Shown piece by piece: positions 17,689 to 26,876 of a DNA stretch of 64,000 nucleotides. The notes under the pieces were generated by a model. It ran no database searches. It was not told the origin of the DNA and was given only the letters and a program-made list of their open reading frames with translations. A program made the position numbers and the translations under genes. How positions within the stretch are numbered: position 1 is the stretch's first letter; each line of letters begins with the position of its first letter. This DNA is from Brenneria goodwinii (GTDB lineage Bacteria > Pseudomonadota > Gammaproteobacteria > Enterobacterales > Enterobacteriaceae), in contig NZ_CP014137.1 in assembly GCF_002291445.1 (NCBI RefSeq), positions 3,348,001 through 3,412,000 on the forward strand, written 5' to 3'.

Positions 17689-19343
17689 AAACACGCTTCA
17701 TGCTACTGTCCGTATTGATCGCCTTACCTTCGCTGACCCTGGCGGCGGACGCGTTGACCGGCGATGTTCAGCGTCAGCCGCTGAATATTCAGGCCATCGT
17801 GATGTTCCTGCTGTTTGTCAGCGCCACGCTGTATATCACCTACTGGGCCTCCAAACGAACCCGATCCCGCAGCGACTATTATACCGCCGGCGGCAGCATT
17901 ACCGGCTTCCAGAACGGGTTGGCAATCGCCGGTGACTATATGTCGGCGGCATCCTTTCTGGGGATCTCGGCGCTGGTTTACACCTCCGGCTATGACGGTC
18001 TGATCTATTCGCTCGGCTTTCTGGTCGGCTGGCCCATCATCCTGTTTCTGATTGCGGAGCGTCTGCGTAATCTGGGACGTTACACCTTCGCCGACGTGGC
18101 CTCTTACCGCCTCAATCAGCGCGCGATCCGCAGTCTGTCGGCCTGTGGTTCGCTGGTGGTGGTGGCGCTGTATCTTATTGCCCAAATGGTGGGCGCGGGC
18201 AAACTGATCGAATTGCTGTTCGGCCTGAACTACCACATCGCCGTCATTCTGGTCGGTATTCTGATGGTGATGTATGTCATGTTCGGCGGCATGCTGGCCA
18301 CCACCTGGGTACAGATCATCAAAGCGGTGCTGCTGCTGTTCGGCGCCACCTTCATGGCCGTGATGGTGATGAAATCCGTCAACTTCAGCTTCGACACGCT
18401 GTTTCAACAGGCGATGGCCGTCCACCCGAAAGGCGCCGACATCATGCGCCCCGGCGGATTGGTATCCGACCCGGTATCCGCGCTCTCTCTCGGCCTGGGA
18501 TTGATGTTCGGCACGGCGGGTCTGCCGCATATCCTGATGCGCTTCTTCACCGTCAGCGATGCCAAAGAGGCGCGGAAAAGCGTATTTTTCGCCACCGGAT
18601 TTATGGGGTACTTCTACTTCCTGACGTTTATTATCGGCTTTGGCGCTATCCTGCTGGTCAGCGCGAATCCTGACTTTAAAGATGCCTCCGGCGCGCTTAT
18701 CGGCGGCAACAACATGGCGGCGGTTCACCTGGCGGATGCGGTGGGCGGCAACTTCTTCCTCGGTTTTATCTCCGCCGTCGCCTTTGCGACCATTCTGGCG
18801 GTGGTGGCCGGATTAACGCTGGCGGGGGCTTCGGCGGTTTCCCATGACCTCTACTCCAATGTGATCAAGAAAGGAAAAGCCACCGAACGCGATGAGCTCA
18901 AAGTCTCGAAAATAACCGTACTGGTGCTGGGTCTGGTCGCCATCGCGCTCGGCATTCTGTTTGAGAACCAGAATATCGCCTTTATGGTGGGTCTGGCCTT
19001 TTCCATCGCCGCCAGTTGCAACTTCCCCATCATTATCCTTTCCATGTACTGGTCAAAGCTTACCACGCGCGGAGCAACGGCGGGCGGCTGGGCCGGGCTG
19101 CTGACGGCCGTCATTCTGATGATCCTGGGACCGACGGTATGGGTAACCATCCTCGGCCATGAGACGCCGGTTTATCCCTATGAGTATCCGGCGTTGTTCT
19201 CCATGCTGGTGGCCTTTATCGGTATCTGGCTGTTCTCGATAACGGACGGCTCCGAGGCTGGGCAGCAGGAGCGCGCGCGCTTCCATTCCCAGTTCGTCCG
19301 CTCGCAAACCGGGGTTGGCGCATCGCGCAGCGGCGCGCATTAG
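17685..19343 (+). CDS. actP: Acetate/glycolate:cation symporter ActP
   Basis: A sodium:solute symporter family permease of 552 residues with 13-14 membrane helices. The N-terminus has a signal-like segment (LPSLTLAADALTG). The family stretch YTAGGSITGFQNGLAIAGDY is followed by MSAASFLGISAL, and the C-terminal half has GLAFSIAASCNFPIIILSMYW. It takes up acetate and related short carboxylates for Acs. It is coupled to yjcH by ATGA and followed by a strong hairpin. In E. coli the genes beyond actP are yjcF, yjcE and ghxP; here more than 30 kb intervenes before yjcE. Confidence 0.96.
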   Translation: MKTRFMLLSVLIALPSLTLAADALTGDVQRQPLNIQAIVMFLLFVSATLYITYWASKRTRSRSDYYTAGGSITGFQNGLAIAGDYMSAASFLGISALVYTSGYDGLIYSLGFLVGWPIILFLIAERLRNLGRYTFADVASYRLNQRAIRSLSACGSLVVVALYLIAQMVGAGKLIELLFGLNYHIAVILVGILMVMYVMFGGMLATTWVQIIKAVLLLFGATFMAVMVMKSVNFSFDTLFQQAMAVHPKGADIMRPGGLVSDPVSALSLGLGLMFGTAGLPHILMRFFTVSDAKEARKSVFFATGFMGYFYFLTFIIGFGAILLVSANPDFKDASGALIGGNNMAAVHLADAVGGNFFLGFISAVAFATILAVVAGLTLAGASAVSHDLYSNVIKKGKATERDELKVSKITVLVLGLVAIALGILFENQNIAFMVGLAFSIAASCNFPIIILSMYWSKLTTRGATAGGWAGLLTAVILMILGPTVWVTILGHETPVYPYEYPALFSMLVAFIGIWLFSITDGSEAGQQERARFHSQFVRSQTGVGASRSGAH

Positions 19344-19355
19344 GCGTGGACAAAT

Positions 19356-19385
19356 AACTTGCCCGCGCCGGACGCGGGCGAGTTT
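19356..19385 (+). terminator. Terminator of the acs-yjcH-actP operon
   Basis: AACTTGCCCGCG (19356-19367) pairs with CGCGGGCGAGTT (19373-19384) apart from one T-G wobble, with a five-base loop and a short T-run after it. It begins 13 bases after the actP stop. Confidence 0.75.
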
Positions 19386-19530
19386 GTACGGCGCTCGTCA
19401 CTGAGTGACGTTAAAAAACGCTCCCGGCGATTTTTGCGGGACAGCTTCCTGATTTTTCTTTCCCCGCTTTGTGTTGGCGATTTATCCGTTATGGTTGCCG
19501 TGTGCCAACAACCATAAAGATCGGACGCCA

Positions 19531-20427
19531 ATGCATTCTCATGATGCAATCTTTAAACAGTTCCTGAGTGATATTGATGTCGCACGGGATTTTTTATCAG
19601 TACACCTGCCGCCATCTATTAGGGAACGCTGCGATTTCACCACTTTACAACTAGAATCCTCGTCCTTTATTGACGACGAGTTACGCTCTCGGGTATCTGA
19701 TATGCTGTATTCTCTCCATACCGAGGCTGGCAAAGGTTATATCTATTGTGTAATAGAGCATCAAAGCCGACCTGAAAAACTGATGGCATTCCGCCTATTA
19801 CGTTACTGTCTGGCCGCTATGCAACAGCATCTGGCACAAGGCCATCAAGCATTGCCGCTGGTGGTTCCGCTACTATTTTATCATGGGAAACGCAGCCCAT
19901 ATCCCTATAGTCTGCGTTGGCTGGACAGCTTCGATAACCCTCAATTGGCAGAACAAATTTACTACCACACATTTCCTCTGATAGACCTCTCTGTCATTCC
20001 AGATGAGGAGATCAAGACTCATCGACGGGCGGCGTTGCTGTCTCTAGTGCAGAAACACATCCGCACGCGGGATATGCTGGAACTGGCCCAGGATATCGGG
20101 TTATTATTTGAGCGTTGGCAAGTGCCGCTGACACAGAAAAGAGCGTTACTGCTTTATATTGTGAAAAGCGGCAACACATCCAGACCAGCAGATTTTATTA
20201 AAACAGTGGCGGAGCCGCTGTCAGCGGATCGGGAGGAACTTATGACCATCGCTCAGCAACTGAAGCAGATCGGATTTGAAGAAGGCATTGAACAAGGTAT
20301 GAAAACCAGTGCGCGGAATATCGCTCGCGAACTACTGCAAAGCGGAATGGAAAGCGATCGTGTTCAGCGAATCACCAAACTTTCCGCCGACGAGATGCGG
20401 CAATTAATATCATCCGACGGCGAATAA
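19531..20427 (+). CDS. Rpn-family recombination-promoting nuclease / YhgA-like putative transposase
   Basis: A 298-residue protein of the Rpn (PDDEXK nuclease) family. The N-terminus HDAIFKQFLSDIDVARDFL is the family hallmark, and the core VIEHQSRPEKLMAFRLLRY carries the ExQ part of the catalytic motif. YHGKRSPYPYSLRW and the C-terminal helical region with FEEGIEQGMKTSARNIARELL are also typical. The start is set at ATG 19531, where homologues begin. E. coli Rpn proteins are DNA endonucleases that raise RecA-independent recombination, and new work links the family to phage defence. It marks the left border of the accessory block and its codon use is more AT-rich than the flanking acs operon, which fits transfer. 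Confidence 0.88.
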   Translation: MHSHDAIFKQFLSDIDVARDFLSVHLPPSIRERCDFTTLQLESSSFIDDELRSRVSDMLYSLHTEAGKGYIYCVIEHQSRPEKLMAFRLLRYCLAAMQQHLAQGHQALPLVVPLLFYHGKRSPYPYSLRWLDSFDNPQLAEQIYYHTFPLIDLSVIPDEEIKTHRRAALLSLVQKHIRTRDMLELAQDIGLLFERWQVPLTQKRALLLYIVKSGNTSRPADFIKTVAEPLSADREELMTIAQQLKQIGFEEGIEQGMKTSARNIARELLQSGMESDRVQRITKLSADEMRQLISSDGE

Positions 20428-20532
20428 TCAGGTTTCCGTATTGAGATAGAGCACTGCGCCACTGGGCGAATGCCTGAGTACAACCGATAGTAAAATGTTA
20501 TCTCGCAATCCGTTGGCCTGGTCATTACAGGG

Positions 20533-20712
20533 TTAACGACCAGCGGCCAGAGCCGATATAACGTGTTCAGGATCCCGCTCAATAGCACGCAGCAAGGCTT
20601 TTGCCGGCCCGGTAGGATCTCTACGACCCTGTTCCCAGTTCTGGAGCGTTGCAACGTTAACATCGATCAGATTGGCAAACTTGGTTCGAGAAAGTCCCGT
20701 TGCGTGGCGCAT
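20533..20712 (-). pseudogene. Truncated HTH antitoxin (NadS/HigA-like) remnant
   Basis: A 59-codon frame from ATG 20712, below usual ORF length cut-offs, gives MRHATGLSRTKFANLIDVNV followed by a segment with TLQNWEQGRRDPTGPAKALL. This is the second half of a Cro/C1-type helix-turn-helix of the kind found in NadS and HigA antitoxins. The normal N-terminal 30 or so residues are missing, because the reading frame runs back into the end of the upstream metalloprotease-HlyD gene. No toxin gene is adjacent. It is best read as a remnant of a toxin-antitoxin module, perhaps cut when the block was inserted. A short functional DNA-binding peptide cannot be excluded. Confidence 0.6.
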
Positions 20713-20726
20713 AGCCGAAGTGATAA

Positions 20727-22883
20727 CTAAAACGACATTTCCCTGATCAGTACCGCCGATACCAGTTTCCAGCCGCGAACCAGCAGGCTTTGCGCTTCGC
20801 CGTCCATGGCTACCGTTCCGCGCAGCATCTGTTGCTGGCTCGGGCTGTCGGCAGGCAGGCTTAACACCACCCGGTAAACCACCTGCTCGGGATGCAGCTT
20901 ACGCTGTGCGTCGCTCAGCGTCGCGATATCGCCGCCGTACGTTGAGGCCAGTTCCGGAACGGCGCTTAAATCACGCGTGGCGGTGTGATCGATATCCACG
21001 ATCGTCACCGGCAAGGCCGGACTGCCGACGTCCAACGGGTAAAAATGCCCCTGTCCGCCCACGCTCAGCCGTTGCCAGTCTTTTTCCGAAACAAACGCCT
21101 CCACCAGGCCGCCGGACGGCTTGGTTATCACCGCCAGCCATTCGCCCTGCGCCAGCCACTCGCCCTGCGCCAGCGGCGTGGCGACGTCGGCCACCACGCC
21201 GCTCATCGGCGCGCGCACCGTCAACTGCGCCGACTGTCGTTGCAGCACCGCCAGTTTTTGCTGCGCCGCTTCACGTTCCTGATTCACCCGCAGGTGTTCC
21301 CCCGCAGTCTCTTTATTAAAGACCTGAAACGCCCCCTGCCAACTGAGCGTGGCAATCTGCCGTTCCAACTGCTGTTGTTCATGCAATAGCGCGTCGGAGG
21401 AGAGCGAAAACAACACCTGTCCGGCCTGCACCGGTTGACCGACCTCAATATCAATACGGTCAATCATCGCGGGCAGCGGCATATACAGGCTGCCTTGCTG
21501 CTCGGCGCGCAACAGCGCCGGCGCATAAACGGTGCGCTGCCAGGGGATCGCCAACAGCAGCAATAACACGCAGCCTGAGGCCAATGTCACCATCATATTA
21601 CGGTTCATACGGTAATCCTTGCGGCGTTTACTCCACTCGCGTAGTTCATTCACCACCGGCATTATCACGAAATAACCGATTTCCACCGCGAACAGCAGCA
21701 TGCCCAGCAGTTTGAACGCCATGTGGTAAACCAAAATGGCGATGCCGGTAAACAGAAAGAAGCGATACACCCACACGCAGAAGGCGTAGCCAACCAATGT
21801 GCGTTGCAGCCAGCGGGGAAACGGCTCCGGCGGGGCATCCCCCAGGCCGAACAACCACTCGCGCATCCGCCAGCGGCCGATGGCAAAGCCCCGCTGTTGC
21901 AGATTCGGGATCTGAAGCCAGTCCGACAGCAGAAAATAGCCGTCAAAGCGCATCAGCGGGCTGAGGTTGATCGCCAGCGTCATGATCCAGGTGGTGGTCG
22001 CCAGCATAAAGGCCGCGCTACGCAGCATGCCGTCCGGCAGGAAACTCCAGGCCAGCGTCGCCCAGGCGGCCAGCGTCAGCTCGGTAAGCATACCGGCGGC
22101 GCCAATCGCCATGCGCTGCCGGTGGCGGGTCAGTTTCCATGCCCCTGAGGTATCGGTATACAGCACCGGCATCATCACCAGAAAGGCGACGCCCATGGTG
22201 GCGACCCGCGCGCCAAAACGCTTGCAGGTATAGGCATGCCCCAGTTCATGCAGCACTTTGGTGAAACACAGCGTGATCCCCGCCAGCGCGGCCCCTTCCA
22301 GAGTGAAGAAGTGCAGAAAGGTGTGCTTGAAGGTTTCCCATTGGCGACCGGCCAGAAACAGCCCCAGCAGTGCCGCCATCAGCGTCAGTTTAAAAAACCA
22401 ACGGCTGAAAAAGGGTTCCACCTTCGGTAACGTGGCGGTCAGAAAACGGTCGGGATGCCACAATGGAATGCGGAAAAACAGATAGTTCTTCAGCAGCTTA
22501 CGCCACACGGAAGTCTGCGTTCCTGCCAGTTGCCGCCCAAACTGCGCCAGCGCTTCATCGCCCGATGCCCGCGTCAGGCTATTGGCCTGCAAAAAACGGC
22601 TGAAATACTGCACATCGCGCTCTTCGACAGTCAGCGGCAGCGTCTGGTTGATCTCCGCGACAATTTTCGCCGCCTCCCCCAGCGACCAGCGCGACAGCAT
22701 CGCCATTTCCGCCCAGCCGATACGGAAAAACAGACCGCGCAGCGGATCTTCCAGCGTCCAACTGGGCGATCCGTCACGGTTGGCGGGACCGGCATGCAGG
22801 ATCAGCTCATCCCGTAGCGGACTAAGCCGGGGAACCGGGCTATCGCTCGCCGTGGGCGCGGACAATCCCGGCATCACCGTCAC
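20727..22883 (-). CDS. M50 (site-2 protease-type) metalloprotease fused to a HlyD domain
   Basis: A 718-residue polytopic inner-membrane protein. Residues about 30-120 form a soluble PqqD-like domain (LRGLFFRIGWAEMAMLSRW). A membrane protease core follows, with zinc motif HELGH at residues 212-216 and the third ligand in LSPLMRFDG (D314). Several membrane helices continue to about residue 450. The periplasmic C-terminus is HlyD-like: LPAMIDRIDIEVGQPVQAGQVL, a short coiled coil, and RAPMSGVVADVATPL. The GTG start overlaps the previous gene's stop; ATG 22874 is an alternative. It is the last gene of the giant-protein cluster. No ABC ATPase is encoded, so this protein is the best candidate for the inner-membrane component, either processing the substrate or forming part of its exit route (inference). 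A direct repeat of AQGEWL in the lipoyl region is odd. Confidence 0.85.
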   Translation of the reverse strand: MTVMPGLSAPTASDSPVPRLSPLRDELILHAGPANRDGSPSWTLEDPLRGLFFRIGWAEMAMLSRWSLGEAAKIVAEINQTLPLTVEERDVQYFSRFLQANSLTRASGDEALAQFGRQLAGTQTSVWRKLLKNYLFFRIPLWHPDRFLTATLPKVEPFFSRWFFKLTLMAALLGLFLAGRQWETFKHTFLHFFTLEGAALAGITLCFTKVLHELGHAYTCKRFGARVATMGVAFLVMMPVLYTDTSGAWKLTRHRQRMAIGAAGMLTELTLAAWATLAWSFLPDGMLRSAAFMLATTTWIMTLAINLSPLMRFDGYFLLSDWLQIPNLQQRGFAIGRWRMREWLFGLGDAPPEPFPRWLQRTLVGYAFCVWVYRFFLFTGIAILVYHMAFKLLGMLLFAVEIGYFVIMPVVNELREWSKRRKDYRMNRNMMVTLASGCVLLLLLAIPWQRTVYAPALLRAEQQGSLYMPLPAMIDRIDIEVGQPVQAGQVLFSLSSDALLHEQQQLERQIATLSWQGAFQVFNKETAGEHLRVNQEREAAQQKLAVLQRQSAQLTVRAPMSGVVADVATPLAQGEWLAQGEWLAVITKPSGGLVEAFVSEKDWQRLSVGGQGHFYPLDVGSPALPVTIVDIDHTATRDLSAVPELASTYGGDIATLSDAQRKLHPEQVVYRVVLSLPADSPSQQQMLRGTVAMDGEAQSLLVRGWKLVSAVLIREMSF

Positions 22884-24220
22884 ACGCCCAACCAGACGCG
22901 CAGCGTAGTCAAAGGCTTACGCAACAGATAGACGAACAGCAGCGTGCGCTGACCATACAATTTCGCCGTGCCTTTCAATCCCACGCGCAACAGCGGATCG
23001 TCCTGGGTGAACCTGGCTCTCAGCCGATAGGCCATCACGTTGTCCGGCGTGGGCGCCGAACGATAGCCGATCTGCTCAAGGCGCGCCGACTGCGCCGAGT
23101 TTGGCGCAACGTTAAGGAATAAGCGCACATCGGCCCCTTTCTCCAGCGCAATGGCATCGGCGGCGGGTAACTGGATCTCCAGTTCGACATCGTGCGGATC
23201 GGCGATCATCATGATGCGTTCGCCAATCGCTACCGAACGCCCGATCCAGTCGCTGGCGTCATCAAAAATCGCCACCCCGTCGCGCGGAGAAACCAACTGC
23301 ATACGCGCCAGCTGCCGTTGCAGAAAATCCATTTCGCTTTGCGCCTGTTCCCGCCGGCTTTGCAGCACCGCCAGACTGGCCTTGCTGTTGGCGTCAAACA
23401 GCGCCTGTTGCTGCGCCTGCCGGTACTGGGCATCGGCGGTGGCAAACGCCTGCCGCGCGGACTCCAGCCGGTTTTCCAGCTCGCGCGCATCCAACTGAAC
23501 CAGAGGCTGATTGGCGTCAATCAGTTGATTAGGCCGCACCAGGATATCGTCAACCACCCCGGCCACCGGCGCACGCACCATCACCGGGCGATGCGCTACG
23601 ATCTCCGCCGGCGCCAGTACCGATTGCCTGACCGGGATCAGCATAATCAGCAACAGCGCGATCGCCCCGGCCAGTATCAGGCGGCGTCGATGCGGACGGA
23701 CAACGGCGTTGCCGCGCCGATTGTTGCCTAACCCCAACCAGGCATGGGAATAGGCATCGGCCAGCTTTTCCAATAGCATCAGTTCGGCGGGTTGCCACGC
23801 CCGGTCACGCGCCAGGATCAGCACCAGCGGCTGTTCGCCCTGCGGGCGCCGCAAAGGCAGCCACAGTAAAAACTCCGGCAGGTGTTCCTGCCATAGCAAC
23901 CGGTCGCTGGCCGGCAGATCCAGCCAGCGCAGGGCTTGGGTCTGCCGCGCTTCCTGCTGCCACTGACGGCACAGGCGGCTGAATTCGCTGCAAAAGGGCG
24001 CGTTGGGATCGATGGACGCCAAACCGGACGCCGCACGCAGTCGCTGGTGTTCGCAATCCCACAGCAATGCCTGGCGGTACTTCACCAGATTGTGCGTTTC
24101 ATTGACGATGAAAAACGCCAGTTCATCCCGCGTTTCCCGCGCTCTGGCGCGGCTTTGCAACTGCAGCAGCTCGGCCAGCAGCGCCAGGCGGCTATCCTGT
24201 TCGTTCGTTGTTTCGGTCAT
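22880..24220 (-). CDS. HlyD-family adaptor with N-terminal GAF-like domain
   Basis: A 446-residue protein in two parts. The N-terminal 165 residues are soluble, begin with a coiled helix (LALLAELLQLQSRARARET) and continue into a GAF-like fold, with LVLILARDRAWQPAELMLLE near the end. One membrane helix (LILAGAIALLLIMLIPV) leads to a periplasmic HlyD region: a first lipoyl half with RAPVAGVVDDILVRPNQLI, a coiled-coil hairpin, a second half with LVSPRDGVAIFDDASDWIG, and a beta-barrel. A cytosolic sensory-type domain on an adaptor is unusual. It is coupled to the metalloprotease gene by a GTGA overlap and follows the small adaptor gene by 28 bases. It probably forms a hetero-oligomeric periplasmic conduit with the two other HlyD proteins. 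Confidence 0.82.
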   Translation of the reverse strand: MTETTNEQDSRLALLAELLQLQSRARARETRDELAFFIVNETHNLVKYRQALLWDCEHQRLRAASGLASIDPNAPFCSEFSRLCRQWQQEARQTQALRWLDLPASDRLLWQEHLPEFLLWLPLRRPQGEQPLVLILARDRAWQPAELMLLEKLADAYSHAWLGLGNNRRGNAVVRPHRRRLILAGAIALLLIMLIPVRQSVLAPAEIVAHRPVMVRAPVAGVVDDILVRPNQLIDANQPLVQLDARELENRLESARQAFATADAQYRQAQQQALFDANSKASLAVLQSRREQAQSEMDFLQRQLARMQLVSPRDGVAIFDDASDWIGRSVAIGERIMMIADPHDVELEIQLPAADAIALEKGADVRLFLNVAPNSAQSARLEQIGYRSAPTPDNVMAYRLRARFTQDDPLLRVGLKGTAKLYGQRTLLFVYLLRKPLTTLRVWLGV

Positions 24221-24248
24221 CGCGCGGGGGTGCTCATACGGTTATCAA

Positions 24249-24995
24249 TCATGGCGCGCTACCGGCCGCCGTTGGCGGCGTCATCAGCGCCACCCCGCTC
24301 ATCCCCGGCAACAGCCCGGCGGTGGATTGCGTGATGCGTCCAAATACCTTGACCGACTGGCTGACCGGCTCCACCGCCGAAGAGATGCGGCTGATTTCCG
24401 CCGGATAGCTCAGCCCGGTTTCATCCAGCGTGACCTGAAAGGTATTCCCCTGCTTCAGCCACACCAGCCAGCGAGACGGCACGATCATTTCCAGCTCAAA
24501 CGCGCTGTCATCGTAAATCGATAGCAGTTCCTTGCCTTCCGGCACCGACTCCCAGCGTTTCACTTTGGTCTCCGTTACCCGGCCGGAGAACGGCGCTTTG
24601 ATGGCGCAGCGTTGCAGCATGGCGCGGTTCACGCCGTTTTCCGCCTGCGCCATGGAAACCGCCGAACGGGCCTGATCCACGTCAGACAGGCTGATCGAAT
24701 TGAGCTTATCCAGCCGGTTGGCGATCGCCAGTTTCTTACGGGCGGCGTTTTCAGCGGCGGCGGAATAGTTCTGTTTTTCCTTCAAAACCGTACAGTCGAA
24801 GGTCAGCAGCGTATCGCCCTGTTTAAAATGCTCGCCCTCTTTCACCGCGATATCCGTCACCTTGGCCGAAATTTCGCTGGAAAGCGTGGTGTAGCGCAAC
24901 GCGCTGAGCTGCACGCGGATATCGCCGTTAGCGGCCGCCTGCGCCCATAAGGGGGCCAGCAACGCCCCCGCCAGCAGAAACGGCAGCGCCTTCAT
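24249..24995 (-). CDS. Small periplasmic HlyD/RND-type adaptor
   Basis: A 248-residue adaptor with a cleavable signal peptide (FLLAGALLAPLWAQAAA). The lipoyl halves are visible around ISAKVTDIAVKEGEHFKQGD and RCAIKAPFSGRVTETKVKR, joined by a short coiled coil, with a brief beta-barrel region (FELEMIVPSRWLVWLKQ). It lacks a membrane helix, so it acts in the periplasm. The ATG at 24995 overlaps the tolC-like stop as TGATG; a GTG at 24998 is in frame. It is the first of three HlyD-type proteins in the cluster. Confidence 0.85.
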   Translation of the reverse strand: MKALPFLLAGALLAPLWAQAAANGDIRVQLSALRYTTLSSEISAKVTDIAVKEGEHFKQGDTLLTFDCTVLKEKQNYSAAAENAARKKLAIANRLDKLNSISLSDVDQARSAVSMAQAENGVNRAMLQRCAIKAPFSGRVTETKVKRWESVPEGKELLSIYDDSAFELEMIVPSRWLVWLKQGNTFQVTLDETGLSYPAEISRISSAVEPVSQSVKVFGRITQSTAGLLPGMSGVALMTPPTAAGSAP

Positions 24996-26707
24996 CACTG
25001 CGATCCCCCGGACTGCAGCGATTGCAGGTTATCCCACATATCCGTATTTACCGTGCGGTAGGGCTTGCCGGAAATGGCGGCCGGCGCGGCGGCGACAGCA
25101 ACGGGTTGAGTGACGGTCGGCGCCGTCGCGGCGGCTATCGCGGTCGGCGAAGCCAGGGAGAGACGCGGCACCGGCACGCTGCCGGTTTCAATATTGCCGG
25201 TGGTGCGGGCGATGGTATTGCTCAATGCGGCCAGACTGGTATCGCCGACGTTATCAGGCAGCACATCCAGACCGGCGGCCTGATACACCGCGCCCAGTGC
25301 GTTTTGCACATCCGCAAAGCTGCGGTCGCGCGCGCGGGTGGTCAGGATGGTTTCCGTGCTGACGCGCACCTGTTCCATCTGCGTCGCCGCCCGATTGCGC
25401 ACGGTCAGCTCGGTCTGACTGAGAATGCCGCGCTGAATGCGGGCCAGTTCCTGATAACGGCTGAACATGCGCGTGCTTTGCTGATACTCCTGCCAGGCTA
25501 CGTTCACCTGCGTCAGTACCGCCATACGCAGCGCCTGACGGCGCACTTCCGCCAGTTCTTCGTTCGCCTCGCCGGCGCGTTTCACCGGCGACCAGGAGAG
25601 CACATTCAGCAGGTTGCCGCTGACCTGTAATCCGGCGCTGGCCCATTGGTGGTTCACCAAATAGCTGTTGCTGTCGCCGTTGATACCGGCAAACAACGAC
25701 ACGCCCGGCAACAGGCGCAACAGCGATTTGCGGGTTTCCAGCACCGAATTGCGCGCCAGATAGCTCTCTTCACGCACTTCAGGCCGTTTCACCATCGAGA
25801 AGTTTTCCAGATCGTCGAGGGTATAGGCCAGTTTCGGCGCCGTCAGACTGCTTTCACCGGGCACGACCACATCAAATTTACTGGCGGGCGGCAGGTTCAT
25901 CAACGCGGCCAGGCGGGACTTGGCCATCACCAGATCGCTATCGACAATCTCAAGCTGGCGCACCATTTCCAGCATATTTTTCTGGAAACGCAGCGCGTCT
26001 ACCGGCGCCAACAGGCGCTGTTGCTCGGTCTGGCGGGCATATTCCAGTGACTGCCGCGCCTCGACCAGCGCCGCCGTCACCTCCGGCTGTAAACGCTGGG
26101 CGGTGGCCGCCTCCCAATAGGCGGTGCGCACCTGACGGGTAATATCCGCCACCACGCGGCGGCGGCGCTCTTCGGCCGCCAGCGATTTATTCGCCTGCAT
26201 TTTGGCGTTGAAATAGCTGATGCCGAAATCCAGCACGTTCCAGCTCAATGACAAATCCGCCGTGCGCAGGGTTTTATCCTGGCTGGTGGAGGCTTCCAGC
26301 GACTGCTCGCCGGTGGTCACCGATTCACTGCTGGATCCGGCCACGTTGTCGCGGGTTTGCAGCCCCGCCCGCGCGGCCAGCTTAGGCAACATATCCAGAC
26401 TGGAAACGCCGATCAGGTTATCCTCCATCGCCTGTTCCATCAGCGCCACCCGCTGTTGCAGATTGTATTTCAGCGCGCGGGCAATCGCCTCGTCCAGCGT
26501 GATAGTGCCGCGTACCGGCTCCTGATTGGCGAACATCTGCGTCCGATCGCTTAATGCCTGCTGCACCTGCTGTTCCGTCGTCACCGGTTCAGGCTTTACC
26601 GCGCACCCGGCCAGCCCCAGACAGGCCAGGCTTATCGCCAATTTAAGAGCCAGGGAACCGCCAGAGTGTTGCTTGTTTTCCCAGAGTTTCGCTATGTGCT
26701 GATTCAC
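24995..26707 (-). CDS. TolC-family outer-membrane efflux lipoprotein
   Basis: An outer-membrane channel protein of about 570 residues. The signal sequence ends in the lipobox LAGC, so the mature protein should be lipid-anchored. Two OEP repeats follow: TLDEAIARALKYNLQQRVAL opens the first, and the second contains NLLNVLSWSPVKRAGEANEE. Helical hairpin segments such as RQVRTAYWEAATAQRLQPEV are typical of TolC barrels. The C-terminus carries an extra alanine/proline-rich tail of about 80 residues. The GTG at 26707 is preferred because GGGGAG lies seven bases upstream; ATG 26722 and TTG 26725 are alternatives. It provides the outer-membrane exit for the cluster. Confidence 0.85.
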   Translation of the reverse strand: MNQHIAKLWENKQHSGGSLALKLAISLACLGLAGCAVKPEPVTTEQQVQQALSDRTQMFANQEPVRGTITLDEAIARALKYNLQQRVALMEQAMEDNLIGVSSLDMLPKLAARAGLQTRDNVAGSSSESVTTGEQSLEASTSQDKTLRTADLSLSWNVLDFGISYFNAKMQANKSLAAEERRRRVVADITRQVRTAYWEAATAQRLQPEVTAALVEARQSLEYARQTEQQRLLAPVDALRFQKNMLEMVRQLEIVDSDLVMAKSRLAALMNLPPASKFDVVVPGESSLTAPKLAYTLDDLENFSMVKRPEVREESYLARNSVLETRKSLLRLLPGVSLFAGINGDSNSYLVNHQWASAGLQVSGNLLNVLSWSPVKRAGEANEELAEVRRQALRMAVLTQVNVAWQEYQQSTRMFSRYQELARIQRGILSQTELTVRNRAATQMEQVRVSTETILTTRARDRSFADVQNALGAVYQAAGLDVLPDNVGDTSLAALSNTIARTTGNIETGSVPVPRLSLASPTAIAAATAPTVTQPVAVAAAPAAISGKPYRTVNTDMWDNLQSLQSGGSQ

Positions 26708-26797
26708 CAGGGTTCTCCCCATCAAATGTAGTGTGTTTATGTTGTTATGTGTGCTGCGTAAAATTCACGTCATTCCGCGGGCGCCGTCTGCTGCCTA

Positions 26798-26872
26798 CCC
26801 CCTCCCGGCCTCCCCCTTGCCAGGGGGAGGAGCTAAACTCCCTCCCCTGCGAAGGGGAGGGCTGGGGTGGGG
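26798..26872. repeat. GC-rich double stem-loop repeat between giant gene and tolC-like gene
   Basis: Two perfect 9-bp hairpins lie in tandem: CCTCCCCCT-TGCC-AGGGGGAGG (26809-26830) and CCCTCCCCT-GCGA-AGGGGAGGG (26840-26861). The same family recurs at 37370-37580 and 50880-50966. It starts directly after the giant gene's stop. It could lower expression of the downstream export genes relative to the exported protein or stabilise the upstream mRNA (inference). Confidence 0.75.
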
Positions 26873-26876
26873 TAAA

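Noticed and set aside
26798..26872. CRISPR or phage attachment site
   Set aside because: The unit is a self-complementary stem-loop without regularly spaced unique spacers, and no integrase is nearby.
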